DNA from: Alloyangia pacifica
GTDB lineage: Bacteria; Pseudomonadota; Alphaproteobacteria; Rhodobacterales; Rhodobacteraceae
Assembly (NCBI RefSeq): GCF_020524285.1
Contig: NZ_JAIVKX010000016.1
Span: forward strand, 124,001-188,000
DNA: 64,000 bases
Direction: 5' to 3'
Shown one piece after another: positions 16,096 to 25,221 of the stretch. The stretch's first letter is position 1; each line of letters opens with the position of its first letter. The translations under genes and the position numbers were made by a program. The notes below the pieces were generated by a model. That model worked only from the letters and a program-made list of their open reading frames with translations. It was not told where the DNA came from and searched no databases.

Positions 16096-16943
16096 GGCTT
16101 CGGGCAGCTCTTCTTGCTTGCGCGCTGCTGACGGCGGTGACGCCAGTTCTTGCACTCGACGTGCCGCGCCCCTCGCGATCGGACACGCGGGTCCGGTCAG
16201 TCAGCTACAACGAATGGGACGTCGTGCGCGTGGTTGGCACAATTCGCACCACCGTGCAGGTTGTCTTCGCCCAGACCGAGGAGATCATCGATGTCGGCAG
16301 CGGCGATACCGTCTCCTGGGAAATCGTGCCGCGCGGGAACATTCTCTATCTGAAAGCGCGAGAGGCAAATCCGCCCACGAACCTGCAGATCGCCACGATG
16401 CGCGCCGACGGGACCACCCGAACGTATTCCTTCGAGCTCATCGTGCGCGAGGGGGCGGTCACCAACACGTCCAAGGATGTCTATTTCCAGATCCGCTTTG
16501 CATATCCGACCGATGAGGCCAATAGGCGGCGCGAGGCTGCTGCCACCCAGAAGGCCAGGGCCCAGGAACAGGCGGCCAAGGCTCGGCTGGCAGAGTCGGT
16601 GGCGACATCGGGTTCAAAGAACTGGCGCTACCTCGTGGCCGGCAGCCGCGATCTGCAGCCGACCCAAGCCTATGACAATGGCGAGATGACTGTGCTGACC
16701 TTCGCGCGCCGAACTCGCATGCCCGCCGTGTTTATCGTCGGCAGCGCCGGCACCGAGCGTTTGGCCAACACCACCGTGCGGAAAAACCAGGTCATCGTGC
16801 ACGACGTCGCGCCGGAGCTGCGCCTGCGTCTCGGAGGCGAAGTGACCGCCCTTTACAACATGGGGCAGGGCTCTGCGACCGGCGGTGATGCCGGCACTGG
16901 CACCACCAGCCCCTCTGTGCGCCGCGAAATCATCGGAGAGTAA
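16092..16943 (+). CDS. virB9: VirB9 outer-membrane core component
   Basis: Encodes 283 aa. The signal peptide ends near VLALDVP. The N-terminal domain (about 20-145) contains RSVSYNEWDVVRVVG and the QVVFAQTEEIIDVGSGDTVSW segment typical of VirB9/CagX. A charged helical linker (about 150-180) leads to the C-terminal beta-rich domain that binds VirB7 and VirB10 (NWRYLVAGSRDLQP, then FIVGSAGTERLANTTVRK). It overlaps virB8 (ATGA) and is followed two bases later by virB10. Confidence 0.93.
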   Translation: MRLRAALLACALLTAVTPVLALDVPRPSRSDTRVRSVSYNEWDVVRVVGTIRTTVQVVFAQTEEIIDVGSGDTVSWEIVPRGNILYLKAREANPPTNLQIATMRADGTTRTYSFELIVREGAVTNTSKDVYFQIRFAYPTDEANRRREAAATQKARAQEQAAKARLAESVATSGSKNWRYLVAGSRDLQPTQAYDNGEMTVLTFARRTRMPAVFIVGSAGTERLANTTVRKNQVIVHDVAPELRLRLGGEVTALYNMGQGSATGGDAGTGTTSPSVRREIIGE

Positions 16944-16945
16944 GC

Positions 16946-18133
16946 ATGGCCGAGACTGAAAATTCCGATGAAACGCTGGACAATGCCGAGACCACTCTTC
17001 CGGGCGAGCGGGGCATCTCGTCGTTCGTAGGGGCAAAACCCGCAGGGCTGACCGAGAAGAATAAGAAGCTCCTGGTCGCAACGGGCATCGTGTTCCTTGG
17101 GGCAATGGCCTTCCTGCAATGGCCCAGGAACGCCGAGCCTGCCCCGGAAGAGGAGACGGAGCGTAGGGCCAGCACGATCCGCACCGCGGAAGATTTCCAA
17201 CCCGCGGACCTTCCGGGGCAGGAAGAGACGACATCCGCGCCTGAGCCTGATGAGGAGCCCGCGGCAGCAGAGGATCCCGAGGCGCTCGGACCCATCGAAC
17301 GCGCACGCCAGGAAGAGCAGCAGAGCCAGTCGTCAGAACCGAGCGAAGCCGAGCAGCTCTTTGAGGCCTCGAAGCGCGCCCCGCTCATGGCGCATGCGGG
17401 CTCAGGGAGTTCAGCTGTGGGAGGCGCAACGCAAGGCGCAGCGTCCGCAGAAGGCGCCGCACCAACACTCTTCGGCGGGGGAACTGCCGAAGGTGCCGGA
17501 CGCGACCTCTCAGGGCTGGCTGCGGAACTGGTTACCGGCACGCGCGGGGCCGAGCAGGCTCGAGTGCTGGCCCACCCGAACCTGACGGTCACCCAAGGCA
17601 CCGTCATCCCCTGCGCGCTCGACACGGCGATGGAGTCTACCGCGCCCGGTATGGTGCGCTGCACCGTCACGGATGATGTCTATGCCACCACCGGCGCTGT
17701 CATCCTTCTCGACCGCGGCACAAAGATCGTTGGCGAGTACCGGGGCGGTCTGCAACGTGGGCAGAAGCGACTCTTCGTTCTGTGGACCCGGGCCGAGACG
17801 CCGGCTGGGGTCATCGTGAACCTGGGCTCGCCCGGCGCCGACGCGCTGGGACGCACTGGTTTTGAAGGCGACATCGACACCCAGTTCTGGACGCGCTTCG
17901 GCGGCACGATGATGCTGTCGATCATAGATGACGCGCTAATCCTCGCGACCCGCTCGGGCACGGATGACGAGAGCAGCTATGAGAACACGCGCGACGCAGC
18001 GCGCAGCCTTGCGGAGACCGAGCTAGAGAGCACGATCGATGTGCCGGTCATCCTGCGCAAGAACCAGGGTGAAGAGGTCTCGGTCATGGTCGCCCGCGAT
18101 CTTGATTTCTCCAGCGTGTACCGGCTGCGATGA
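16946..18133 (+). CDS. virB10: VirB10 energy-sensing scaffold
   Basis: Encodes 395 aa. Cytoplasmic N-terminus, one membrane helix (about 42-59), then a long Pro/Glu/Ala-rich periplasmic linker, and from about 205 the conserved beta-barrel TrbI domain: LTVTQGTVIPCALDTAM, GMVRCTVTDDVY, LLDRGTKIVGEYRGG and the antenna region around SPGADALGRTGFEGDID. VirB10 spans both membranes and couples ATP use by VirB11/VirD4 to channel opening. It overlaps virB11 by four bases. Confidence 0.94.
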   Translation: MAETENSDETLDNAETTLPGERGISSFVGAKPAGLTEKNKKLLVATGIVFLGAMAFLQWPRNAEPAPEEETERRASTIRTAEDFQPADLPGQEETTSAPEPDEEPAAAEDPEALGPIERARQEEQQSQSSEPSEAEQLFEASKRAPLMAHAGSGSSAVGGATQGAASAEGAAPTLFGGGTAEGAGRDLSGLAAELVTGTRGAEQARVLAHPNLTVTQGTVIPCALDTAMESTAPGMVRCTVTDDVYATTGAVILLDRGTKIVGEYRGGLQRGQKRLFVLWTRAETPAGVIVNLGSPGADALGRTGFEGDIDTQFWTRFGGTMMLSIIDDALILATRSGTDDESSYENTRDAARSLAETELESTIDVPVILRKNQGEEVSVMVARDLDFSSVYRLR

Positions 18134-19191
18134 TGCAAGTGCGTGACACGGGTCTTGCAGAGCCGAGCGCTGCCAGCAGGGTCGTGCCCTCGGCGCTTGC
18201 CTCCCACCTGGGACCGCTTGCGCCTTGGCTCGCGCGGAGCGACGTGCTCGAGATCTGCATCAACCGCCCCGGAGAGGTGTTTGTCGAAGACGCCTCCGGA
18301 ACCTGGGAGCAGGCCTCCGCCCCGGCGTTCACCTATTCCTTTTTGCTCGGTCTCGTCGCCACCGTCGGCAGTTGGACTCGCCAGCAGGTCAATGAGCAGA
18401 CGCCGCTCCTGTCTGGCGCCCTGCCAGGCGGCGAGCGGATTCAGATCGTCCTGCCGCCCGCGGTGCCCGAAGGCACAGTCAGTATTACGATCCGCAAGCC
18501 GGCCCAGAAGAGCTACACGCTCGATGACCTGGTGGCTCAGGGCATGTTTGAGCAGGTGAAAAGCTGCTCGCAGGCTGGTGCCTTGAGTGCGGAGGACGAG
18601 AGCCTTCTGTCTCTGCACCGCGGCGGCAACTGGCCGGCGTTCCTGACCTCGGCGGTAAGGGCGAAGAAAAACATCCTCATCTCCGGTGCCACCGGCTCGG
18701 GCAAGACCACGTTTTCGAAAGCGCTGCTCCCGCTCATCCCGGCGCACGAGCGACTGATCACGATCGAGGACACGCTCGAGCTTGGCCTGCCGCATCAGAA
18801 CGTGGTGCGGATGATCTATTCAAAGGGGGAGCAGGGCGCGGCGCGCATCACCGCCCGCGATCTTCTGGAAAGCGCCCTGCGCATGCGCCCGGACCGGATT
18901 TTCCTGCAGGAGCTGCGGGATGCCGCGGCCTTTTACTACCTGCGAAACGTCAACACCGGCCACGGCGGATCGATCACCACGATCCACGCGGACTCCCCAG
19001 CACTCGCCTTCGAGCAGCTGGCGCTGCTGGTCAAGGATAGCGACGCCGGCCGGGACCTCACGCGCGGCGAAATCAAGGAGATGCTGATCCACATGGTCGA
19101 TGTCGTTGTGCAGCTCAAACGCACCGAGGCGGGGCGCCGCGTCACCGAGATCTACTTCGAACCTGCCCGGAAATTGGGAAGCGGGGCATGA
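18130..19191 (+). CDS. virB11: VirB11 traffic ATPase
   Basis: Encodes 353 aa. The N-terminal domain (VLEICINRPGEVFVE) is followed by the RecA-like core: Walker A GATGSGKTT (186-194), Asp box TIEDTLEL (211-218), Walker B RIFLQELRD (257-265) and His box GHGGSITTIHA (277-287). It is a hexameric ATPase that drives pilus assembly and DNA passage. Its end overlaps virD4 by four bases. Confidence 0.95.
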   Translation: MMQVRDTGLAEPSAASRVVPSALASHLGPLAPWLARSDVLEICINRPGEVFVEDASGTWEQASAPAFTYSFLLGLVATVGSWTRQQVNEQTPLLSGALPGGERIQIVLPPAVPEGTVSITIRKPAQKSYTLDDLVAQGMFEQVKSCSQAGALSAEDESLLSLHRGGNWPAFLTSAVRAKKNILISGATGSGKTTFSKALLPLIPAHERLITIEDTLELGLPHQNVVRMIYSKGEQGAARITARDLLESALRMRPDRIFLQELRDAAAFYYLRNVNTGHGGSITTIHADSPALAFEQLALLVKDSDAGRDLTRGEIKEMLIHMVDVVVQLKRTEAGRRVTEIYFEPARKLGSGA

Positions 19192-21320
19192 TTGTTCAGA
19201 ACTGGCATCGTCTCGGCACGCCGGCGCGGGCCGCCGCAATCACCGCGGCCGCCGGCATTGGCGTGGTGGGCGGGCTCATGACCTCGGCCTACGCCCTGCA
19301 GTGGGGCCTCAACGTTCCGGTGCATCTGCCCCGCGACCTGCTCCTCTGGCCGCGCGCGGCGCTCGCCGGGTATACCGATCCCGAGACCCTGAAGTGGGTC
19401 AAGCTTGCCGGCTACGCCGGGCTTTTGCCCGCTGCTGTCCTGGGAGCGGCCATCCTCAAGGCAAAGCCCAAGCCGAATGTCCACGGGAGGGCCGAGTTTG
19501 CACACGAGCGCGAAATCCGAGGTGCAGGCATGCGCTCGAGCGCCGGTCTGATCGCGGGCTTCACCTCCACGCGCCCCCACAAGACTTACGGCAAGCCCGT
19601 GGACAGATGGGGCAGGGCGGTCGAGCACGGCGGCAAGCTCAAGATCCACAAGGCGGGGCACCTCAACGTCCACAACCTGCTGATGTATGGCGGGGATGAG
19701 CACGTGCTCCTCTATGCCCCGACCCGCTCGGGCAAAGGTGTCGGTGTGGTCATCCCCAACTTGCTGAATTGGCCGGGCTCCGCTGTCATCCTTGACATCA
19801 AGAAGGAGAATTGGGCGCTGACCGCGGGTTTCCGTAAGTCCGGAGGGCAGGAGGTTTTCCTGTTCGATCCGCTCGAGCCTTCCGGCAAGACCCACCGCTG
19901 GAATCCGCTGGCGACCGTGCGCCGGGGCAGCGAGTTCCAGATCGAGGATCTGCAGCGCCTGGCTGATCTCTTCATCCCGGTGGCTTCCAAGGACCCGTTT
20001 TTCGACCGGGCGGCGCAGACCGCCTTTGTCGGCGTCGGTGGCTATCTCGCCGAAACCCTCGAGCTGCCGTTCACCCTTGGGGAGATTTACCGGCAGCTGA
20101 CGCTGACCCCGTCCTTTGCAAAAACATTCCGCAAGCGCATCGAGGACCGCGCGAAATCCGAACGCCCGCTCTCGGTGCAGACTGTCTCGACGCTGAACGA
20201 CTTCCTGTCGAAGAGCGAAAACACCTTCGAGAGCGTCAAGTCGACCATCACCGCCAACCTCGGGCTCTTCGCGAACCCCATGTTGGATCGGGCGACCGCG
20301 GCGTCCGATTTTGATTTTGCCGACCTGCGGCGCAAGCCGATGTCCATCTATGTCGGGATCTCGCCAAACAACCTTGGCCGCCTTGCGCCGCTGATGAACC
20401 TCTTCTTTCAGTCCTGTGTCGATGTCAACATGCAGGAACTGCCCGAGCAAAATCCGGCGCTGCTGCACAAGGTGCTCCTTTGCATGGACGAGTTCGCTTC
20501 CGTGGGCGAGCTGCCCGCCTTCAAGCGCGGCATTGGCTACTTTGCCGGCTATGGGCTCAAGGTGCTGACCATCGTGCAGACCCCGGCGCAGTTGGCTGAT
20601 ATCTACGGCCGCGACGGCGCCGATGCCTATATGGACAACTCTGGCGTCAGCATTGTCTTCACGCCTAAGGGGCTCACGGAGGCGAAAAACCTCTCCGAGC
20701 GGCTCGGCACGCTGGGCATCGAGGTGGAGAGCGAGAGCAAGTCCAAATACCTGGCCAATCGCCAGGGCACGACCGTCAGCCAGAGCGAGCAGCGGCGGTC
20801 TCTCATGTTGCCGCAGGAATTGCTGCAGATGGACCAGAGCGAGGCTCTGGTGCTGGTGGGTGGGCACCCGCCGATCAAGGCAAAGAAGATCCGCTACTAC
20901 GCGGAATCTGCGTTGCTTAAGCGCACGAAGATTCCGGCGCCGCATGTTCCGTCCATCGCGGGCAGCACGCTCGAGCGCGAGCTCGCCATGGTCAAGGCGC
21001 AGAACGCCATGCTGATCGCGCGCCAGGCGGAGATGCAGAAAAAGGTCGATCACATTATCAGCCTGCAGGCCGCTCATGCGGAGAACATCGCCAAGGGCGA
21101 ACCCGCAGAAGTGCCGATGTCCGACGAGGAGATCGCTGATCCGAGCACAATTTCCTACGAGCGGCTGAGCCTGACGGGACATCAGCAACAGGCAAAGATT
21201 GCAGAGCTCAACACCGCCGGAACGATCGGAACGAAAGAAGGCGCCATCGACCTGCTCGAGGCTTTTGGGTGTGGCGACATCGCAAACCAGCAGGGCGACG
21301 AAAGGGATGACCATGGCTGA
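19188..21320 (+). CDS. virD4: VirD4 coupling protein (T4CP)
   Basis: Encodes 710 aa. Two N-terminal membrane segments (about 15-38 and 72-90) are followed by the TraG/VirD4 ATPase: Walker A in YAPTRSGKGVGVVIPNLL (about 176-193), SAVILDIKKENW, and Walker B in LLCMDEFASVGELPAFKRG (about 429-447). A C-terminal extension (about 590-710) with helical, Gln-rich sequence may bind substrates. T4CPs bring the relaxase-DNA complex to the channel. The stop overlaps the next gene by eight bases. Confidence 0.94.
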   Translation: MIVQNWHRLGTPARAAAITAAAGIGVVGGLMTSAYALQWGLNVPVHLPRDLLLWPRAALAGYTDPETLKWVKLAGYAGLLPAAVLGAAILKAKPKPNVHGRAEFAHEREIRGAGMRSSAGLIAGFTSTRPHKTYGKPVDRWGRAVEHGGKLKIHKAGHLNVHNLLMYGGDEHVLLYAPTRSGKGVGVVIPNLLNWPGSAVILDIKKENWALTAGFRKSGGQEVFLFDPLEPSGKTHRWNPLATVRRGSEFQIEDLQRLADLFIPVASKDPFFDRAAQTAFVGVGGYLAETLELPFTLGEIYRQLTLTPSFAKTFRKRIEDRAKSERPLSVQTVSTLNDFLSKSENTFESVKSTITANLGLFANPMLDRATAASDFDFADLRRKPMSIYVGISPNNLGRLAPLMNLFFQSCVDVNMQELPEQNPALLHKVLLCMDEFASVGELPAFKRGIGYFAGYGLKVLTIVQTPAQLADIYGRDGADAYMDNSGVSIVFTPKGLTEAKNLSERLGTLGIEVESESKSKYLANRQGTTVSQSEQRRSLMLPQELLQMDQSEALVLVGGHPPIKAKKIRYYAESALLKRTKIPAPHVPSIAGSTLERELAMVKAQNAMLIARQAEMQKKVDHIISLQAAHAENIAKGEPAEVPMSDEEIADPSTISYERLSLTGHQQQAKIAELNTAGTIGTKEGAIDLLEAFGCGDIANQQGDERDDHG

Positions 21321-22929
21321 GAAACAGAACGAGGTGGGGTTCACCCTTTCCTACGCCGGCAATGACACCGTGGCGCGGTTTGCCACGGCAGCGGAGGCGG
21401 GACGGGCATTCGCCGATGCGGATGCAGCGCAGCAGCCGCGGGTGATCGAGGCAGTGGGGCAGGGCGCACGCACACTGGCCTCGACCGTGACCATCGGGAC
21501 GAACGTGCAGAAATCTGTGCCGGCGCTGGACAGCCTGTCCGAGGTTTCGACCAAGGAGTTCGGTTCCAAATCCGGTGAAGGGTTTGGGGAGACCGACCTC
21601 GACTTCTGGACCGCATATCATGAGCGCGTTGCGGAGCAGAAGCGCGAGGACACCGTGAAATCCCCGGAGCCCGAGGTCGCCGCAACAGCGCGGGAGAACC
21701 AGGGGGCGGGAACGATCGCGCCGGACGAGGCCACCAAGTCCCGGGCAGGGGAGGATCGGTTCTCGCTGCCAGCAAGTTACCACGACCGTTTCCTGGTGAC
21801 GAAGGCCGCGCATCAGCAGGATCTCTACCGATCCTACGAAGACGCCCGCCCGGCAATCAGCGACACGGGCGACCGGCTCAGCACACGCAATGCGGATCGC
21901 GGCACCGCCATGGACATGATCGAGCTCGCGGCGCACCGTGGCTGGCAGAACCTGACAGCCCGGGGGCCGGAAGAGTTTCGCCGCGAGATGTGGATCGAGG
22001 GCACGGCGCAGGGCCTGAAGGTCCAGGGTTATCGACCGTCCGAGAAGGATCGCGAAGAAGCCAGTCGTCGGGCGCAGATGCTCGGCGAGCGCGTGCTCGA
22101 ACGCGCGGAGGGTGAGCAGATCGTGCGCGGCGGCAGTACAGCAGGGGTGTCGCGACCTGACGGGCCGGCGAAAGACGGAAACGTGGTGCGGATGCCGCGC
22201 GCCAACTTCGCCGAGGGCATCACCGGCACGATCACCGAAATCGGCTCTGCGCCCTACCGCAATCGCGAAGGCGCCGATCCCGTGCCATTCATCGAACTCA
22301 CGCGCGAGGGCGGCAAGGCAGAGCGTCTCTGGAGCGTGACCCTCCCGGACGCTGTCGAGAAGCATGATCTCAAGGTTGGGGATCAGGTGACGCTGTATTC
22401 GCCGGGGGTCGAGCCGGTGACCTACAAGACCGTCGACAAGAAGTCAGGCGAAGAGGTCGAGAGACAGGGGCATCGGCGCCTTTGGGACGCGCGGGATATT
22501 CAGCGAGCGGCAGAGGTCAATAGAGGTGCGCCGGACGCCGTCGAGGCGCAGCCACAGGAAAAGTCGGCAGCCGAGGCAGAGGGGAAAAACACAGTGTCCG
22601 AAAAACCGCGGGAACAGGAAATGTCGTCAGAACGCCTCGAAGATCGCATCAAGCACTATGAGCCCGGTGATCAGGCGGTCAAAGGCCCTGCCAGCGTGCT
22701 CGCGCATATGGACGCGCGGATGCGGGCCGGCGGGGTGTCGGAAGAGGATCGCGAAGCGGCGCGGGCGAATGTCGCGAAGCTCCTGTCGCAGGGGCTGCAG
22801 GCTGGGAGGTCGGTGCAGGTTCAGAGCTTGGCGAATGTTTTCAGGGAGCAGGAGCGGCTGGTTCAGAATGCTGGGCAGGTGGCTGAGAAAGAGCGGGGGC
22901 GTGGGGGGCAGAAGGGACAGGAGCGGTGA
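21313..22929 (+). CDS. Stand-alone LPD7-like conjugation-associated protein
   Basis: Encodes 538 aa from ATG 21313; GAAAGGG lies 6 bases upstream, inside the end of virD4. The protein is hydrophilic, with no membrane segment. Residues about 150-250 resemble an LPD7 domain (SLPASYHDRFLVTKAAHQQ, then NADRGTAMDMIELAAHRGW). That domain is often fused to relaxases or TraC-like primases, but here no relaxase or primase motifs are present. A middle region (about 295-395) looks like a small beta domain (ITGTITEIGSAPYRN, LKVGDQVTLYSPG). The C-terminus is Gln/Glu/Arg-rich. It is probably delivered with, or works beside, the transferred DNA; this is inferred from the domain and from coupling to virD4. 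Confidence 0.65.
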   Translation: MAEKQNEVGFTLSYAGNDTVARFATAAEAGRAFADADAAQQPRVIEAVGQGARTLASTVTIGTNVQKSVPALDSLSEVSTKEFGSKSGEGFGETDLDFWTAYHERVAEQKREDTVKSPEPEVAATARENQGAGTIAPDEATKSRAGEDRFSLPASYHDRFLVTKAAHQQDLYRSYEDARPAISDTGDRLSTRNADRGTAMDMIELAAHRGWQNLTARGPEEFRREMWIEGTAQGLKVQGYRPSEKDREEASRRAQMLGERVLERAEGEQIVRGGSTAGVSRPDGPAKDGNVVRMPRANFAEGITGTITEIGSAPYRNREGADPVPFIELTREGGKAERLWSVTLPDAVEKHDLKVGDQVTLYSPGVEPVTYKTVDKKSGEEVERQGHRRLWDARDIQRAAEVNRGAPDAVEAQPQEKSAAEAEGKNTVSEKPREQEMSSERLEDRIKHYEPGDQAVKGPASVLAHMDARMRAGGVSEEDREAARANVAKLLSQGLQAGRSVQVQSLANVFREQERLVQNAGQVAEKERGRGGQKGQER

Positions 22930-23119
22930 ATGTCGAGCGTGCCGTGATGGGTGGGGGGATTTCAGAATTGGGTCCTGTCCGCATGCTCGTAAGAGTTGCG
23001 GCCTTGGTCTGGCTGGAACTCCAGATCTCGATGCGTTCGGCACTATGCCATTGACGGCGCTTTGGTCCGTGGACACTAGCTCCACCTGAGGTAGATCTCG
23101 CGCCCGTGACGTGCGGCAT

Positions 23120-23462
23120 CAGGCTTCAAAGAGGCGGGGGAAAAGCATCTCGTGCGTCTGACTGGGGAAGCGCAGTTGCAGGGGCGCGCGGGGCGTGGCG
23201 CTTCGGGTCGGCATCAAAAGTGCCTGACAAGGCGCGCTCGATCTCCCGGGGCCGGGTGTTGTTGCCCTCGATCCGGTTCGAGTATTAGCTGTTCATCACC
23301 CGGATCATCGCGGCCACCTCGGTCAAGGTCTTGGGGGGGCAGGTTCCTACCCAGCTTTGTGGCAGGCGACGCCAGGGCCAGGGCGGAGTCTGCCAACTTT
23401 ATCGGCAGATCCTCGATCCGGGCAGGCTCGATCCGCGTAGGGGCGATGATCATCTTGGCCAT
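23120..23462 (-). pseudogene. Fic-family protein, broken N-terminal fragment
   Basis: On the minus strand from 23462 the translation runs MAKMIIAPTRIEPARIED..LADSALALASPATKLGRNLPP. After a one-base shift in a C7 run (opposite 23331-23337) it continues as KTLTEVAAMIRVMNS-stop-YSNRIEGNNTRPREIERALSG and FDADPKR. This matches the N-terminal region of Fic-family proteins (the SxRIEGxxT..REIERAL block), which AMPylate or otherwise modify targets. The frameshift, an internal TAA and the absence of any catalytic HPFxxGNGR motif downstream show that only a dead N-terminal relic remains. Confidence 0.7.
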
Positions 23463-23769
23463 TCCAGAACTGCATCTCTTGCCACTAAGTTGCTTGTCTA
23501 AGTATCGGCCGCGTGGTGAATTATTCAAGGCTTTCGAGATTTTATGCCACTGACTCACGCCACTGTTTCGGGCCACTCTGCCCTACCGTTAGAAATCCCG
23601 GAGTTTCCTAAGCCGCGGAAGGAAATAAACTACGGCCAGCCAGTACTGTGGCGGCGGGACCGCGTCCGTGTGGAGGCAAACTAGGTATTGCTCATGGCTT
23701 GGAAGCCAGCCACGGGCACCTTATCTGCGAACGGGGCGGACAGGGTGCTCGGCCCGGTGAGAGGACACA
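23463..23769. other. Intergenic, no gene seen
   Basis: About 300 bases between the Fic relic and the membrane-protein gene; nothing protein-like with a ribosome binding site. The promoter of the following gene is presumably here. Confidence 0.4.
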
Positions 23770-24687
23770 ATGCAGCGCGAAGCGACCCAGCCCTCGGAGC
23801 CCGAAGACTACTTTGCCGAGGCGCGGGCGCGCGTCGATTGTCATGTTGCATCGACCTTTTCCCTCGCGGGCTCGGCCCGATTGCATCGCAGGGCCCTAGG
23901 TTTGGATGTTCTATGTGCTCCGCTCAACGTGGTCTTGGCGCCCCTGCATGCCATCCTGCGCCTCATCGCCCTCCTGTTGCGGGCAGTGCGTCTTAGGCGC
24001 ACTGCAGGCCTTCTGGGGCGCGCCCACCTGATCCTGCCCACGCGCACGGCTCGCGCGGTGGAGGAGGGGCTTCTCGAGCATGTCTTTGCCCTTCCGGACG
24101 GTCCGGGGCGCTCGATCGCCGATCGCTTCGCCGAGGCTCCTCCGCTTCGAGATGACACTTCCCTCAGCGAAGATGAAACGCGCAGGCGGGCGGAGCGGGC
24201 TGCAGCGACCATCAAGACCTACACCGGCACCCGGTCGGCCGTGGCCGAAATGACCACGGCACTTCTGACCATCTGCTTCGGGGCCTGGCTGTTCCATCGC
24301 CTGACGCCCGGCATGCTGTCTCTGGCGCCTGCGCTGGCCGATACCTATGCCATGGACGCCGCAATCGGGAACTTCCCGCTCGGCCGTGCATTGGGCGGCC
24401 TCTGGTACGGCGCTTTCCCTGTCGGCGCCTCGCCTCTGGCCATTGTCACGATCGCCCTGATGCTGATCGTCACGGCGGCCATCATCACGGCCTTCGCGGG
24501 CATCCTGGCCGATCCCGTCCAGACCCGGCTCGGTGTTCACCAAGCCCGTCTGCGCCGGTTGGTCACCGCGGTGGAGCGGGATATGTCGGGGTCGGACTCG
24601 GTGACCTTCGCGGCGCGCGAACACCTCTATGCGCGGGTCTTCGACATCGCCGATATCGCCGGCGGACTGTTCAGGCACTTCCGCTGA
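23770..24687 (+). CDS. Membrane protein of unknown function
   Basis: Encodes 305 aa. The start has GAGAGGA 5 bases upstream of the ATG. The N-terminal half is cytoplasmic and Arg/Leu-rich with one hydrophobic helix (about 54-76, NVVLAPLHAILRLIALLLRA). The second half holds two clear membrane segments (about 160-180, MTTALLTICFGAWLFHRL, and about 222-245, AIVTIALMLIVTAAIITAFA) around a loop with GRALGGLWYGAFPVGASP. I do not recognise the family. Coding character is good and there is no frame damage. It sits alone between the conjugation region and the aminotransferase, so context says little. Confidence 0.6.
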   Translation: MQREATQPSEPEDYFAEARARVDCHVASTFSLAGSARLHRRALGLDVLCAPLNVVLAPLHAILRLIALLLRAVRLRRTAGLLGRAHLILPTRTARAVEEGLLEHVFALPDGPGRSIADRFAEAPPLRDDTSLSEDETRRRAERAAATIKTYTGTRSAVAEMTTALLTICFGAWLFHRLTPGMLSLAPALADTYAMDAAIGNFPLGRALGGLWYGAFPVGASPLAIVTIALMLIVTAAIITAFAGILADPVQTRLGVHQARLRRLVTAVERDMSGSDSVTFAAREHLYARVFDIADIAGGLFRHFR

Positions 24688-25221
24688 GGTCAGCCTGGAT
24701 TAGCCCTGAACACGCGTCATCGCCTAAGCACCAAAAGTACCAGGTGTCCGGCATGGGCCCACTCCTCGTTGGAGCGAGCGGTAGCTTTGCGTGGCCTTTT
24801 CCTTCCGAGCATCTTCTGGACGATCTCGCAGTCTTTAGACCCAATGCCGTTAGCCTTCCCCTGCCCAGTTGGGGTACCCCCGCTTGGTCGCGAACTCATT
24901 CCTAGAGCTGATGATCGCGGAGTGGGCTGACTGGGCACGGCAGACCTCGTTACATATTTCGACCTTACACGCATTCACCGTAGCAAAAGGGCAGAGCGAA
25001 CCAAGCTCTTCTGTTGATGAAGGCATATACGTCGGAGGAAGCGGTAGTCTGAGTGCAACGCTGTTGATAAACACCTGACGACCATTGGCTAACTGAGAAG
25101 CGAAAAGCTCCCACTGGATATAACATTTCACTATAGCGGTAGTTCGGGAACCTGCGATCTCTGCGCGATCATCGGCTGTTATTGTCTGGGGGTAATGATC
25201 CGTGCATTCCCTGGAGCTATC
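24688..25221. other. Intergenic region with no convincing gene
   Basis: 534 bases. Open frames occur on both strands (for example 24850-25131 minus and 24869-25078 plus), but they overlap head-on, lack ribosome binding sites and show no recognised family. It may hold decayed DNA from an insertion. The promoter of the aminotransferase is expected near its 3' end. Confidence 0.4.

Noticed and set aside
19152..21344. Open frame of 730 codons on the minus strand
   Set aside because: Shadow of virD4, which has Walker motifs and overlaps virB11 in the normal way.
24717..25131. Overlapping open frames on both strands before the aminotransferase
   Set aside because: No ribosome binding sites, no recognised family, and head-on overlap of the frames.
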